In this document: piece after piece, positions 16,707 through 25,435 of the stretch | How the letters are laid out: every line of letters starts with the position of its first letter | Numbering within the stretch: position 1 is the first letter of the stretch | Source: DASTFP01 sp963744345 | Lineage (GTDB): Bacteria; Verrucomicrobiota; Verrucomicrobiia; Chthoniobacterales; Terrimicrobiaceae | DNA: 64,000 nt | Assembly (NCBI GenBank): GCA_963744345.1 | Contig: CAVUTD010000014.1 | Location: forward strand, 62,001 to 126,000 | Direction of reading: 5' to 3' | Translations under genes and position numbers: made by a program | The notes under the pieces: generated by a model | Seen by the model: the letters and a program-made list of their open reading frames with translations, nothing else | Told to the model about the DNA's origin: nothing | Databases searched by the model: none

Positions 16707-17593
16707 GTAAAAATTCTTAGGAGGTCCCGCGCTCTTCTTGGTCAAAAGTCCCTGGTCCGGCGATGAAAAGCGGGCATATTTTGCTGTCCCTCAGACTGCT
16801 GGTTGTGTTCTTAGTCGCTGCTTTAAGCAATTTACAAGGGGAATTGCCACTTTTGGAGTGTTTGAGGTGTCCTTGGTGCATGTCATCTTCATCCCTTCTT
16901 CATACAAAAACATCTCTTGAAGTTCGATATGCGGTCATGAACGAGCCCTTTTGAGCTGAAAGCCTCCGCCGGGAACCCGGCCGCCCGCAATATAAGAGTG
17001 GTAGATTGAAGTCTTAGATCTGCCCATAAATTGGGATGACGGGGTGGTAATCCGCAAAGTCGGCAGAAAACTAGTGAGCAAGGGTGTGCGATTTTCTACC
17101 CGGCAGATCCGGGTGAGAATGCACCACCATCCAGCCGCTACGGACAGAATCACCGTGACGCCCACGCCCCGACATCGGGGCAGCAGTATGTGGTCTTAAG
17201 CCGCATTTGCGCGGATGACTTTTCCTCGCGATGATGGTGGGCGTTAGATACCCGAGGCGACATCGCCATGTACGACCGAACGGCGCAAGCATTTTCGCTT
17301 TTTGAGTCCACGTTAGAAAGTTAAAATAGCTGAGCACGCCAGAGCAGGCTTTCGGACGTGTAGCAAAGGAAGTAAGCAATACCGCTGCGATACTGAAAAT
17401 GTGGTCGTCCTCCTGAGATCAGCTCTGAGAAGGTCCATCCGTTTTAGGGTCAAAACAATTTTAGTACCTCGTGAGCATAAGAACATCGTATTAAACCGGA
17501 AAAAATATTGACGGGCTTTCCATTTGAAGGACATTGTTCGCTCCTTCGGAGAAAAACCCTAGAAACTCATTTCCCTCTTCTCGACTCGCAGCA
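16707..17593. other. Long intergenic region with a possible small signal-peptide ORF
   Basis: About 890 bases between two divergent genes, no convincing gene. On the + strand 16763-16954 reads MKSGHILLSLRLLVVFLVAA followed by LSNLQG, which looks like a signal peptide, but the remaining residues have no family character; it may be a gene remnant. A short palindrome CCCCGACATCGGGG lies near 17167-17180. I see no RNA gene. Confidence 0.35.
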
Positions 17594-20590
17594 ATGAAGT
17601 ACCAACTGATGGCTCTCAAGGGGTGCTGGCAGATCGTTCTGGTTGTCGGTGAAATCGTAGCGTTTGGCTTAGTGACTCTGACAGCTTGGGCCGATGGCAA
17701 CCCACTGCTCCTGGAAGATAATTTCAAGGTTTTGAACGTCAATGCTCCTGACGAAAACTATCACTTTGTCGGGTCGAATGCGCCCGGGCAGCTATTTCTT
17801 CCAAAAGAAGAGGTGAAGCTCAGGTTCAATTTTGCCAAGGGCACGGATACGGGGAGTGTTAAGGATTTTGCGATCGAGGTTCAAGAGATCACCACGCGCG
17901 ACCCGGACGCGCGTTCCAAGGGCGGCTTTACAGATACTTCAGGCGATGCTCCTTTGATCGGGCGCGAGGGTGAGGCTCTCCGTGTTCCAATCGAGGTGCA
18001 ATTCACGGAGCAGCCTAGAGCGGAGTTCGAGATCAAAAACTTCCCTCTGCCTGAGAAATTTGGGACATACGCGCTCATCCTTTGTCGCGGCGAAAAACGA
18101 CAATTTCTGGCGACGCTGGCGCGCGTGCCGCAACCGCGCGCCGGCGGATCGGTCGAGAACGCGCCGATTTTCGGTGAGGGAGTGCTTATTGATCATGATG
18201 GGCGCCGCGCCGACTACTATGCGCGCATGGGAGTTCGCGGCTGGAGGACAGAAGCGGGTTGGAACGAGAGGGAGGACGGATCAGTGGACTGGACTCACTT
18301 CGACAAGCTTTTCCAAGCCGCGAAGAAGGCCGGGTGCCAGGTACTCATCACCTTGGGTAGCCATCCGGAATGGACGCGACCATTCTCGGTCCCTACTCCC
18401 GCAGCGGGGTGGACACCTAAGACAAATGGTTACAGCGGGACCGGAGACTGGTTGTGCCGCCCTGAGTTAGATTCGCGGTATGGTAAATGGATCGAGAGCT
18501 TCGTGAACCGCTACTGGGAGGGCGGACGGGGTGGTCTGTGGGGCTTGGAGAACTACAATGAACCTTGGGAAGGTGGCGGAATTTCTGGATGGGCGAGCGA
18601 TGGTCCGCGCTATCGGCAGTTGCAAAAGCTGATTGCAACAAGCGCCAAGAAAGTAGACCCGCAGGTTCGCGTACTAGCCGCTTCCTCGATTATGAACACG
18701 GAAGACAAGCTGTATTCTGATGGCAGCAGTGAGATGGACGGATACATCGACATATTCACAGATCACTACGTGCCTCCGGTGGGCTGTTATGGACCAATGG
18801 TCGCCAAGGCTCGTGGCAAGCGGAGTATGGAAACCGAGACGTGGTTTGTGAATTCGGAATATTCCTTGCCGCAAGGTGCCGTGCAGTTTCTGGCATCAGG
18901 TCAATCTTGCATCGCTCCATGGCATCCGCGAGTGCTCTTCGACAGCCTTCCAGGCAACCCGGAAAAATATGCCATTCCGGCCCCGGTCACCGTCGCCACA
19001 GCCGCCTTCAATAACATGGTCACTGGAAAGCCATTCGAGAAGATGATCTTTGCCGATCACCTGCCCTTCGCTTTCCAATTTGGCAAAGACGACGACAAGG
19101 ATGGCTTGGTGATCGTCTTTGGCCGTTTAATGCCGATCGGTTCCCAAAATTTCAGAGTGATCCTCTGGCCTCAAGTCAATAGCGCAGCGGGTGGCATCAT
19201 GAAAATTGAAAATGGCGATGGGCTCCTCGAGTTCTACGATCTGGCGGGGAACCGCGTTCATCGCGATAAGAAGACCGTCGAAGTGCCGCTCAGCTTTTTG
19301 CCCACTTACATCCAAAGCCCCAAGGGCCCCGCCGCTGTGGCGCAGCGTTTGAAGCAGGCGACTATCGAGGGCAAACGGTTCATTGAAATCGTGCCGCTTG
19401 ATTTCAACGGTCTTCCGAACGCGGCAGAAACCGCGCTGCGTGCGACACTCCGCAATCGCCTCAATCGAGAGGTGACCGGCACTCTCAAAGTGACCGCTCC
19501 GGCCGGAGTGACCTTGCGAGGACCCGATCGGCGTGAGGTGACCCTTCAAGCGGGCGAAGCCAAGACTCTGGAAATCCCGCTCGAGCGCGTCGAAATTTCG
19601 CCGGCGAACTCTTATCCGTTCCGTTTTGAGTTTTCGAGTCCCTTCGGAGACGCGGAGTATTCAGAAGCGGTCAATGCGGCCGTAGCAGTGCGCGGCACCA
19701 AGCAGGTTGATGGCAATCTGGATGACTGGAACGATGTTCCGGGCGTGACCGTGATGGGCACCGCGGAGAAAGTGGACATCAGCGAACAACTGCGTCGTCC
19801 CTGGATCGAGCTGCAAAAGAACCATCCGCAGGCTACCACCGGGGAACTCAAGATGGCTTGGGATGAGAACTACCTCTATATCGCCGCTCGTGTCAACGAC
19901 CCCAGCCAGGAAGAGGCAGCGTTCCGCTTTTCCGAACGCGACGAGAATTCCTACTTTCACTCCGCGGCTTCCGATAGTCTTTCTCCCTACAAAGAATTCA
20001 TTGAAGAAGTTCGAAGGAAAACAGGCGATCCTGAGAAGACCTTCGCCGAGGTGCCCTACGTTTACAGGCGCTCACCAGAAACGGGGATCCCTTTTCGGCG
20101 GGATCGCCTGCAATTCGGCTTTGACGTGGCGCCTGGGTGGCACGATATGCAGCCAGTCACGAAGGTGCCTGAAGGATTTCACGCAGTGCCCGACACTGAT
20201 TACGAGTATTCCTTATATTGGGTGGATGACGGGAGAAGCGGTTCCGGCGAGCTGTGGAGACTTCTCGCGCCGGGCGTGCCACGCATTCACGATTGGCCGC
20301 ACCAGGTACGTGGGAAGGCGACCACTGGCGCGGTGTCCAGCGCGAAAGCGGCTGTTCGCCGAGACGGGAGTACGTATCAGTATGAAACGGCCATTCCTCG
20401 GGCCGAGCTGGCGGATCTGAAGTTAGAGCCGGGAACCAGATTTGGTTTTACCTTTGCGGCGGGAAACAGCAAGGGAGCGAACGCATATTATGGCTCCGAC
20501 AAGGCCGCCACGAAAAATAACGCGCTGACGCTTCACCCCTATTGGGAAAATAGCCCTGACGCCAGTACGCAATGGACTCTTATTCAGTAG
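17594..20590 (+). CDS. Secreted GH39/GH-A-like glycosidase with CBM9-like C-terminal domain
   Basis: 998 residues from the ATG at 17594 (a longer frame starts at 17534). Signal peptide: hydrophobic IVLVVGEIVAFGLVTLTA, probable cut near AWADG. Residues about 60-180 form a beta-rich domain. The GH-A-type TIM barrel follows: ARMGVRGWRTEAGWNE, VLITLGSHPEWTRP, then a likely acid/base Glu323 in LENYNEPWEGG; the nucleophile probably lies in METETWFVNSEYS (about 412-424). Beta-sandwich segments follow, and residues about 700-998 resemble a family-9 carbohydrate-binding domain (VDGNLDDWNDVPG, LKMAWDENYLYIAARVND, RFGFTFAAGNSKG). The substrate is presumably an extracellular polysaccharide. Next + strand gene begins 11 bases later. 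Confidence 0.8.
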   Translation: MKYQLMALKGCWQIVLVVGEIVAFGLVTLTAWADGNPLLLEDNFKVLNVNAPDENYHFVGSNAPGQLFLPKEEVKLRFNFAKGTDTGSVKDFAIEVQEITTRDPDARSKGGFTDTSGDAPLIGREGEALRVPIEVQFTEQPRAEFEIKNFPLPEKFGTYALILCRGEKRQFLATLARVPQPRAGGSVENAPIFGEGVLIDHDGRRADYYARMGVRGWRTEAGWNEREDGSVDWTHFDKLFQAAKKAGCQVLITLGSHPEWTRPFSVPTPAAGWTPKTNGYSGTGDWLCRPELDSRYGKWIESFVNRYWEGGRGGLWGLENYNEPWEGGGISGWASDGPRYRQLQKLIATSAKKVDPQVRVLAASSIMNTEDKLYSDGSSEMDGYIDIFTDHYVPPVGCYGPMVAKARGKRSMETETWFVNSEYSLPQGAVQFLASGQSCIAPWHPRVLFDSLPGNPEKYAIPAPVTVATAAFNNMVTGKPFEKMIFADHLPFAFQFGKDDDKDGLVIVFGRLMPIGSQNFRVILWPQVNSAAGGIMKIENGDGLLEFYDLAGNRVHRDKKTVEVPLSFLPTYIQSPKGPAAVAQRLKQATIEGKRFIEIVPLDFNGLPNAAETALRATLRNRLNREVTGTLKVTAPAGVTLRGPDRREVTLQAGEAKTLEIPLERVEISPANSYPFRFEFSSPFGDAEYSEAVNAAVAVRGTKQVDGNLDDWNDVPGVTVMGTAEKVDISEQLRRPWIELQKNHPQATTGELKMAWDENYLYIAARVNDPSQEEAAFRFSERDENSYFHSAASDSLSPYKEFIEEVRRKTGDPEKTFAEVPYVYRRSPETGIPFRRDRLQFGFDVAPGWHDMQPVTKVPEGFHAVPDTDYEYSLYWVDDGRSGSGELWRLLAPGVPRIHDWPHQVRGKATTGAVSSAKAAVRRDGSTYQYETAIPRAELADLKLEPGTRFGFTFAAGNSKGANAYYGSDKAATKNNALTLHPYWENSPDASTQWTLIQ

Positions 20591-20601
20591 TCCAGCCTCT
20601 C

Positions 20602-22059
20602 ATGAAATCGTTCGTTCTCTCCTTCGCGATTCCATGGCTGCTGACCGCTGTGGTCTTGTTCCTTCTGGTTGAGAATTCGCAGGCGCAATGGATCGCTACT
20701 GGTCCTGGCCCCTTTCGTTATGACGATGTTGCAAACTGGGAACGCCGAGTAATCAACGATCAGATCGCGAGCAATCCGGGAACCGATCAGACGATCGATT
20801 TCACTTCCGACCGCACGATGCCGAAAGGACTGGTCATCAAGCAACCGTTGGCAACCGACCAGCGCCATTACAGCCTCAAGTTTAGAGCCCAGGATGCGAA
20901 GGATTCGACGGCCGAGTCTCGCACGCTGACGTTCCGGGGTCCCATAGTGGTGGACTTGGGCGCAACCAACGACGTTACGGCATTTTTTGGCGATGTGGGG
21001 CATCTAAATTTGGATTTCCACAATGCACCTGCGGTTTTTGAAATGCTAAGTGGCAATAGTCATGCTGAGATCAAAGGATCGATTCTCAATGCCCGGGGCC
21101 TAACTGTAAAAGGTGGGCGAGGGCGGGTTTTGCTTTCCGGCATCGACTTGAATGTCACGGGAGATGTGTCGGTGGAAGGCGCATGGCTTGGTCTAACCGG
21201 AAAGGCGGCTCTGCCGGAAATTAAGGCACTCCATCTCACGGGCTACTCTAACTTCACTCTTCACAACGATAGGGAAAACGTCGTTGACCGCCTCCCTGAT
21301 TCCGCGCCGATTATATGTGGGGGCACTGCGGAGATTCGTTTCGGGACGAGTGGCAACTTACAGTCCGAAGAGGTGGTTGGGAAGGTTTTGCTTACTGAGG
21401 GTTGTCTGGAGCTTTGGACATCGGCTCACGAAGGCGGCAGTTCCGTGCTCACCCTGGCTGAACTGGTGCGCGAGCCTGATACAATCCTGATCGTGGGGTA
21501 CGAGACGCCGGAAGCAACCAGCCGGGTGAAATTGGTCAATGACAGGCTCGCTTTGGACGCTTTGGTCGGAGGTGGTGGAACCGTGGGTTCTCCGACGGCC
21601 AGCATCATTCCTTGGGCGCGAGGTCACGGGGGAGGTAACTTATATGCAGCGGCCGGTTTTCTTACCTATTCGCGCGGCGATGGCTTTCGCGAACTGGCAA
21701 AAGAGAGCGAATATGTCCAAGACGTCAACGCGTCTGCTCAACCGACTGACAATGTCCGACTCGCTACTGGAGAAAGTACGCTCTCAGAATCGAAAACCGT
21801 AAACTCACTTTTCATTGATTCTCCCGCGGAGGTTAACACCAAAAGTGCTCTTGATCTCGGCGGCAATACGATCACCGTGACCAGCGGTGCTATTTCAGCG
21901 GCGTCGGAGAGCTACGTGAGCAACGGGAGTATCACGACGGGCAATAATCGCCCTCTCATCATCAATGGCCCGATCTACATGAATGCCAGCCTCGAAGGCA
22001 CCGGCGGATTGATTTATTTCGGCGGGCGTTTTCCTGACCTTCGATTGGGGAGTACCTGA
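20602..22059 (+). CDS. Autotransporter-repeat-like secreted protein, N-terminal part (frameshifted)
   Basis: From ATG 20602 (an earlier in-frame ATG is at 20572). Signal peptide FAIPWLLTAVVLFLLVENSQA, cleaved before QW. The rest resembles the passenger beta-helix of autotransporter-associated repeats: short beta strands, Gly/Ser/Thr-rich (EIKGSILNARGLTVKGGRGR, TLSESKTVNSLFIDSPAEVN). Verrucomicrobia make many such large repeat proteins on the surface. The frame stops at 22059 in LRLGST, but the +1 frame continues the same repeat style (next entry); removing one T from the TTTT run at 22029-22032 joins YFGGRFLTFDWGVPENTLTG seamlessly. Joined length would be about 693 residues. Confidence 0.7.
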   Translation: MKSFVLSFAIPWLLTAVVLFLLVENSQAQWIATGPGPFRYDDVANWERRVINDQIASNPGTDQTIDFTSDRTMPKGLVIKQPLATDQRHYSLKFRAQDAKDSTAESRTLTFRGPIVVDLGATNDVTAFFGDVGHLNLDFHNAPAVFEMLSGNSHAEIKGSILNARGLTVKGGRGRVLLSGIDLNVTGDVSVEGAWLGLTGKAALPEIKALHLTGYSNFTLHNDRENVVDRLPDSAPIICGGTAEIRFGTSGNLQSEEVVGKVLLTEGCLELWTSAHEGGSSVLTLAELVREPDTILIVGYETPEATSRVKLVNDRLALDALVGGGGTVGSPTASIIPWARGHGGGNLYAAAGFLTYSRGDGFRELAKESEYVQDVNASAQPTDNVRLATGESTLSESKTVNSLFIDSPAEVNTKSALDLGGNTITVTSGAISAASESYVSNGSITTGNNRPLIINGPIYMNASLEGTGGLIYFGGRFPDLRLGST

Positions 22060-22135
22060 AAATACTCTCACTGGGGATTACGTCATTGTTTACGGCGCAC
22101 TCCGGCTGGGCGACGCTGAGAACATCCCGGATTCG

Positions 22136-22684
22136 GTGACGGTTCGGCTTAACCGGATTGCCGAGCTTGTCGTCGATGGTTCGGAAAGCATCTCCGGGCT
22201 CGCCGGAAGTGGGCGCGTTAGATTTGCCACTCAGGGACGAAGTGTTCTCATGCTGGGCCGCTGCGAAGGTTCCGCAAATCGTGTGGTGGTGGGTCAAGAG
22301 GGGGAAATTCACCCCGGCGATCGGGCAAAAGGACGGCCGGCGCCTGGCACTCTTTTCCTCTGGCATCCTGACGATGCCAAGGAATACGGCAGTCTCGATT
22401 TCGAGGATGGCACCCTCGTAGTTGACTTAGCCCAAGCTACCCACGACGCGGTGGTGCTCGAGTCCGAGAACAAATCTGCGAATGTTGTAGGCGGAACTTT
22501 ACGCGTTAATTTACTCGGTGGTTATCAACCGAAGCTTGGCACGAGATGGGAAATCATCAAGGGAACCGCCCCCGCTACCGGAGAGGGTTTTGAGACCATT
22601 GCAGATGCGACGGGAAAGGGATATAAGTATTCAGCCAAACCGGACGGAAACAACTGGGTTTTGGAGCTAATTGGCAAACCATAG
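22136..22684 (+). CDS. Autotransporter-repeat-like secreted protein, C-terminal part (frameshifted)
   Basis: Continuation of the preceding protein in the +1 frame, open from about 22022. The residues before the GTG at 22136 (ENTLTGDYVIVYGALRLGDA) match the autotransporter-associated beta repeat pattern, with typical tails GALRLG. The end holds EIIKGTAPATGEGFETIADA, a segment common in the final domain of such repeat proteins before a sorting tail. No obvious PEP-CTERM sorting signal follows. The start is therefore not a real gene start. Confidence 0.6.
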   Translation: MTVRLNRIAELVVDGSESISGLAGSGRVRFATQGRSVLMLGRCEGSANRVVVGQEGEIHPGDRAKGRPAPGTLFLWHPDDAKEYGSLDFEDGTLVVDLAQATHDAVVLESENKSANVVGGTLRVNLLGGYQPKLGTRWEIIKGTAPATGEGFETIADATGKGYKYSAKPDGNNWVLELIGKP

Positions 22685-22787
22685 AGAATTCGTGTTGATT
22701 TCCTGGTGTCAGAGTCTCCAGTGACGGCAAATTAACGGTCGCGGCGACTCCCTCTTTTCCGGGCGCGATCTTTCGGTGACAGTTTTG

Positions 22788-23726
22788 ATGAGACAATTAC
22801 CGCGCGTGCTTTGCCTCTTGGAGGTATTGCTGCTGTTGTTGGGCTGTGGGTCCAAGCAAACTCTCTCTTCGCCCGATGAGCAGATTCGGCGCGGTTGGGC
22901 GCAGTATCGGCTGGGTGAATTCAACTCCGCCGTCCGGCTTTTCAAATCTGTGAGAGAATCCCAGCCGAAAGGCTCCGAGCATCAATTGCAAGCGCTTTAT
23001 GGCGAAGCCTCGTGCTGGAACCATCGGCGGGATGGACGCGACATTGCCCAGGCAGTCGCCGGTTATCGGGCAGTCATTGCCAGCGCGCCGCAGCATTCTC
23101 TGGCCGCCTGGTGCGCGCTCGACATCGTGCGTAGCCGGCATCTTGCGCCTGCAGATCAAGCGATCGACTACGAACAACTGGTGCGTGATTACGCCGAAGT
23201 TTATCGAAACTATCCTGGCACGCCCGCAGGTGAAGAGGCTTTTTTGTATGAGAGTAGCCTTCCGCTTCCAAGAGCTGGCGCGCAAGAGGCTCGGGCCATC
23301 TCGGAGAACGTCATGGCGTTTCTCGTGAATCATCCCAAGACGCCATTTCTGTCTCAGTTCTATAGCATCATCGCCGAATGCTACCGGAAAATGGGCGATC
23401 AGAATCAACGGCTCGCCTATATGATCAAGGCGGTCGAAGCCAGAGAAGTCGATCCGTCCAACCCCATTGACGACCGCTCCACCGCTTATTGGAACATCGC
23501 ATACGCGGCGGAGTTCGAGGCGGGGAACTTCGAACTGGCGCGAAAGCATTACAGGTTGTTGATGAACGAGTATCCCCGGGATGTCCGTGTCTTCGGCGTC
23601 CGAAAGGCTCTCCAAAGGATGGACATGATTGAATCCGCATTGCGGGAGGGGCGGGATCCGGCCCCCCATCTGCTTGGAGGCATGCCGGTCTCCCAGCATG
23701 TGGAGACTCTGCGCGAGAACCAATGA
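22788..23726 (+). CDS. TPR-repeat lipoprotein
   Basis: Lipoprotein of 312 residues from ATG 22788 (GTG at 22776 possible). Signal peptide ends LLLLLGCGSK, a canonical lipobox, so Cys anchors it to a membrane. The mature part is helical TPR, e.g. EQIRRGWAQYRLGEFNSAVR (start) and WNIAYAAEFEAGNFELARKH (near the end). Its stop overlaps the ATG of the sugar-binding protein gene (ATGA), so it is made with the transporter; it may tether or scaffold transport or hydrolase components at the envelope. Confidence 0.8.
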   Translation: MRQLPRVLCLLEVLLLLLGCGSKQTLSSPDEQIRRGWAQYRLGEFNSAVRLFKSVRESQPKGSEHQLQALYGEASCWNHRRDGRDIAQAVAGYRAVIASAPQHSLAAWCALDIVRSRHLAPADQAIDYEQLVRDYAEVYRNYPGTPAGEEAFLYESSLPLPRAGAQEARAISENVMAFLVNHPKTPFLSQFYSIIAECYRKMGDQNQRLAYMIKAVEAREVDPSNPIDDRSTAYWNIAYAAEFEAGNFELARKHYRLLMNEYPRDVRVFGVRKALQRMDMIESALREGRDPAPHLLGGMPVSQHVETLRENQ

Positions 23727-25435
23727 GACGATTGCTCTCCAATTGGAAATCAGCGCTGCCTTGGACGGTGATCGTTCTGGTATTTTGTTGGTCGGCAGTC
23801 ACCGTTGCTCTGCGTCCAACTAAGCTAGCACCGGACGACATCGTGAGAATCCGCCTTGCTCATTGGCAGTTGGAGGCTGGAGTTCGGGACGGGCTGACAG
23901 AGGCCTCGGCAGAGTACGAAAAGTTGCATCCGAACGTGCGGATCGTTCAGGAGGCTATTCCAGAATCGACCTACGGGCAATGGATGAGCACCCAATTGAT
24001 GGGCGGGACCGCTTCGGACATTGTTCAGGCAGGGATGGTCGAAGGTCACCTGATGACGGCTTTCTTCACGCGTTACTTTCTTCCGCTCTCCCGCTACGTG
24101 ACCCGACCGAATCCCTACAATGCGGGAACCGATCTGGAAGGGATTCCCTTAATTCAGACATTTAAGGACGGCATGCGCCGTTCGTTTATTGACGAGACTC
24201 AGGAGTTCATGACCGTTCCGCTGGCGCTCACGGGAATTCGCCTCTTTTACAACAAACCATTGCTCCACAAGCTAACCGGCCTCAACGAAGCGCCCGCCGA
24301 TTATCGCACGTTTCTCGAAGTATGTCAGAAGATTCGCGCGCAAAAACAGCCTAACGGTCAACCGTACGTGGCCATCGCTGGATCCCGATTTCATTATATG
24401 CGGTGGGACGAAAGCCTGATCAAACCGCTCACGTATCCGGCCTCTCGCGAGATTGATTTCAACCGGGACGGACGATTCAGCAAAGAGGAAATGTTTCTGG
24501 GTTTTGCGAGCGGGAAGATCAGCTTTGCCCATCCCGCGTACGAAGCCAGCTTCAAGATGGTTCGAGAGATCACGCAGGAATTTCCGAGTGGCTGGCCGGG
24601 ACTCACCCGGGATGAGGCACTTTTCAATTTTGCGCAACAAAAGGCGATTTTCCTCGCCACGGGCACCTACGAAGCCGAGGGAATCAGAGAGCAGGCCGCA
24701 GGCAAATTCGAGCTCGGCCTCATGGATTTTCCCTTGCCCGCGAAGTCGGACCCTGAATTCGGTAAAGTCGTTCAGGGACCTCGTTATGAAAATCCTGAGG
24801 GCTCTATGCCGATGGCGGTGACCCGCACCTCGAAACATCCCGATGTCGCCGTCGACTTCCTGCTCTTCCTAACCAGCCGCGGCGAGAATGAGAAATTCAA
24901 CAAGCGCCTGAAGTGGATTCCGATCGTTACCGGCGCCGAGATCGACCCTTATATCAAGCCGTTCGAACCGACCCTCGAAGGAGTCTTCCCTGCCTTTGAT
25001 CCCACCATCGGGGGGGAAAGCTTTATCAAATGGAGCCAGCTCTTTTCGTTGTATCAGATCAATCAGATCAGCTACGAGGACATGGCCGCGGAATTTACCC
25101 GGTTTTTTACGACGCAGGGGCTCGAGGACTTTCGAGAGTTTCTCCGCAACCGAAGGCGCACACAGATTCAGGATGAACAATTGGCCGTGGGCCTGAGGTC
25201 CAGCGCGCAGCTTAAGGAGGGGAAGGAAGCGGAAGCCGACTGGATCAGGTATAGAAATGTCGTGGTGTCGCGCCAGCTCTCCGCAGACCGCACGCTGCTT
25301 ACCGATGGGCTCATTTTCACCGACCCCCAAGCCCTGAAGAATCAGTCTTTTTACCAATACACAGCGAAGGCGCTCGACAACGTTCGCAGATCCGTGGGAG
25401 CGGATATCGTCAAGGCTTCAAAAGAACGGGAATGA
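23723..25435 (+). CDS. ABC transporter substrate-binding protein (family 1 sugar type)
   Basis: 570 residues, somewhat longer than the usual 420-450 for this family. The N-terminal hydrophobic segment (PWTVIVLVFCWSAVTVALR) is an uncleaved-looking anchor or signal. The first domain reads VRIRLAHWQLEAGVRDGLTE, EKLHPNVRIVQ, PESTYGQWMSTQLMGGTASD IVQAGM, matching extracellular solute-binding protein family 1. It would bind a sugar or oligosaccharide in the periplasm and deliver it to the permease encoded next; overlap with both neighbours (ATGA upstream; 25432 start downstream) shows tight coupling. The extra C-terminal segment after residue 480 (RNRRRTQIQDEQLAVGLRSS) is helical and of unknown role. 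Confidence 0.88.
   Translation: MRRLLSNWKSALPWTVIVLVFCWSAVTVALRPTKLAPDDIVRIRLAHWQLEAGVRDGLTEASAEYEKLHPNVRIVQEAIPESTYGQWMSTQLMGGTASDIVQAGMVEGHLMTAFFTRYFLPLSRYVTRPNPYNAGTDLEGIPLIQTFKDGMRRSFIDETQEFMTVPLALTGIRLFYNKPLLHKLTGLNEAPADYRTFLEVCQKIRAQKQPNGQPYVAIAGSRFHYMRWDESLIKPLTYPASREIDFNRDGRFSKEEMFLGFASGKISFAHPAYEASFKMVREITQEFPSGWPGLTRDEALFNFAQQKAIFLATGTYEAEGIREQAAGKFELGLMDFPLPAKSDPEFGKVVQGPRYENPEGSMPMAVTRTSKHPDVAVDFLLFLTSRGENEKFNKRLKWIPIVTGAEIDPYIKPFEPTLEGVFPAFDPTIGGESFIKWSQLFSLYQINQISYEDMAAEFTRFFTTQGLEDFREFLRNRRRTQIQDEQLAVGLRSSAQLKEGKEAEADWIRYRNVVVSRQLSADRTLLTDGLIFTDPQALKNQSFYQYTAKALDNVRRSVGADIVKASKERE

Noticed and set aside
17167..17180. CCCCGACATCGGGG palindrome in the long gap
   Set aside because: Loop of four bases and no T-run; common by chance in GC-rich DNA.
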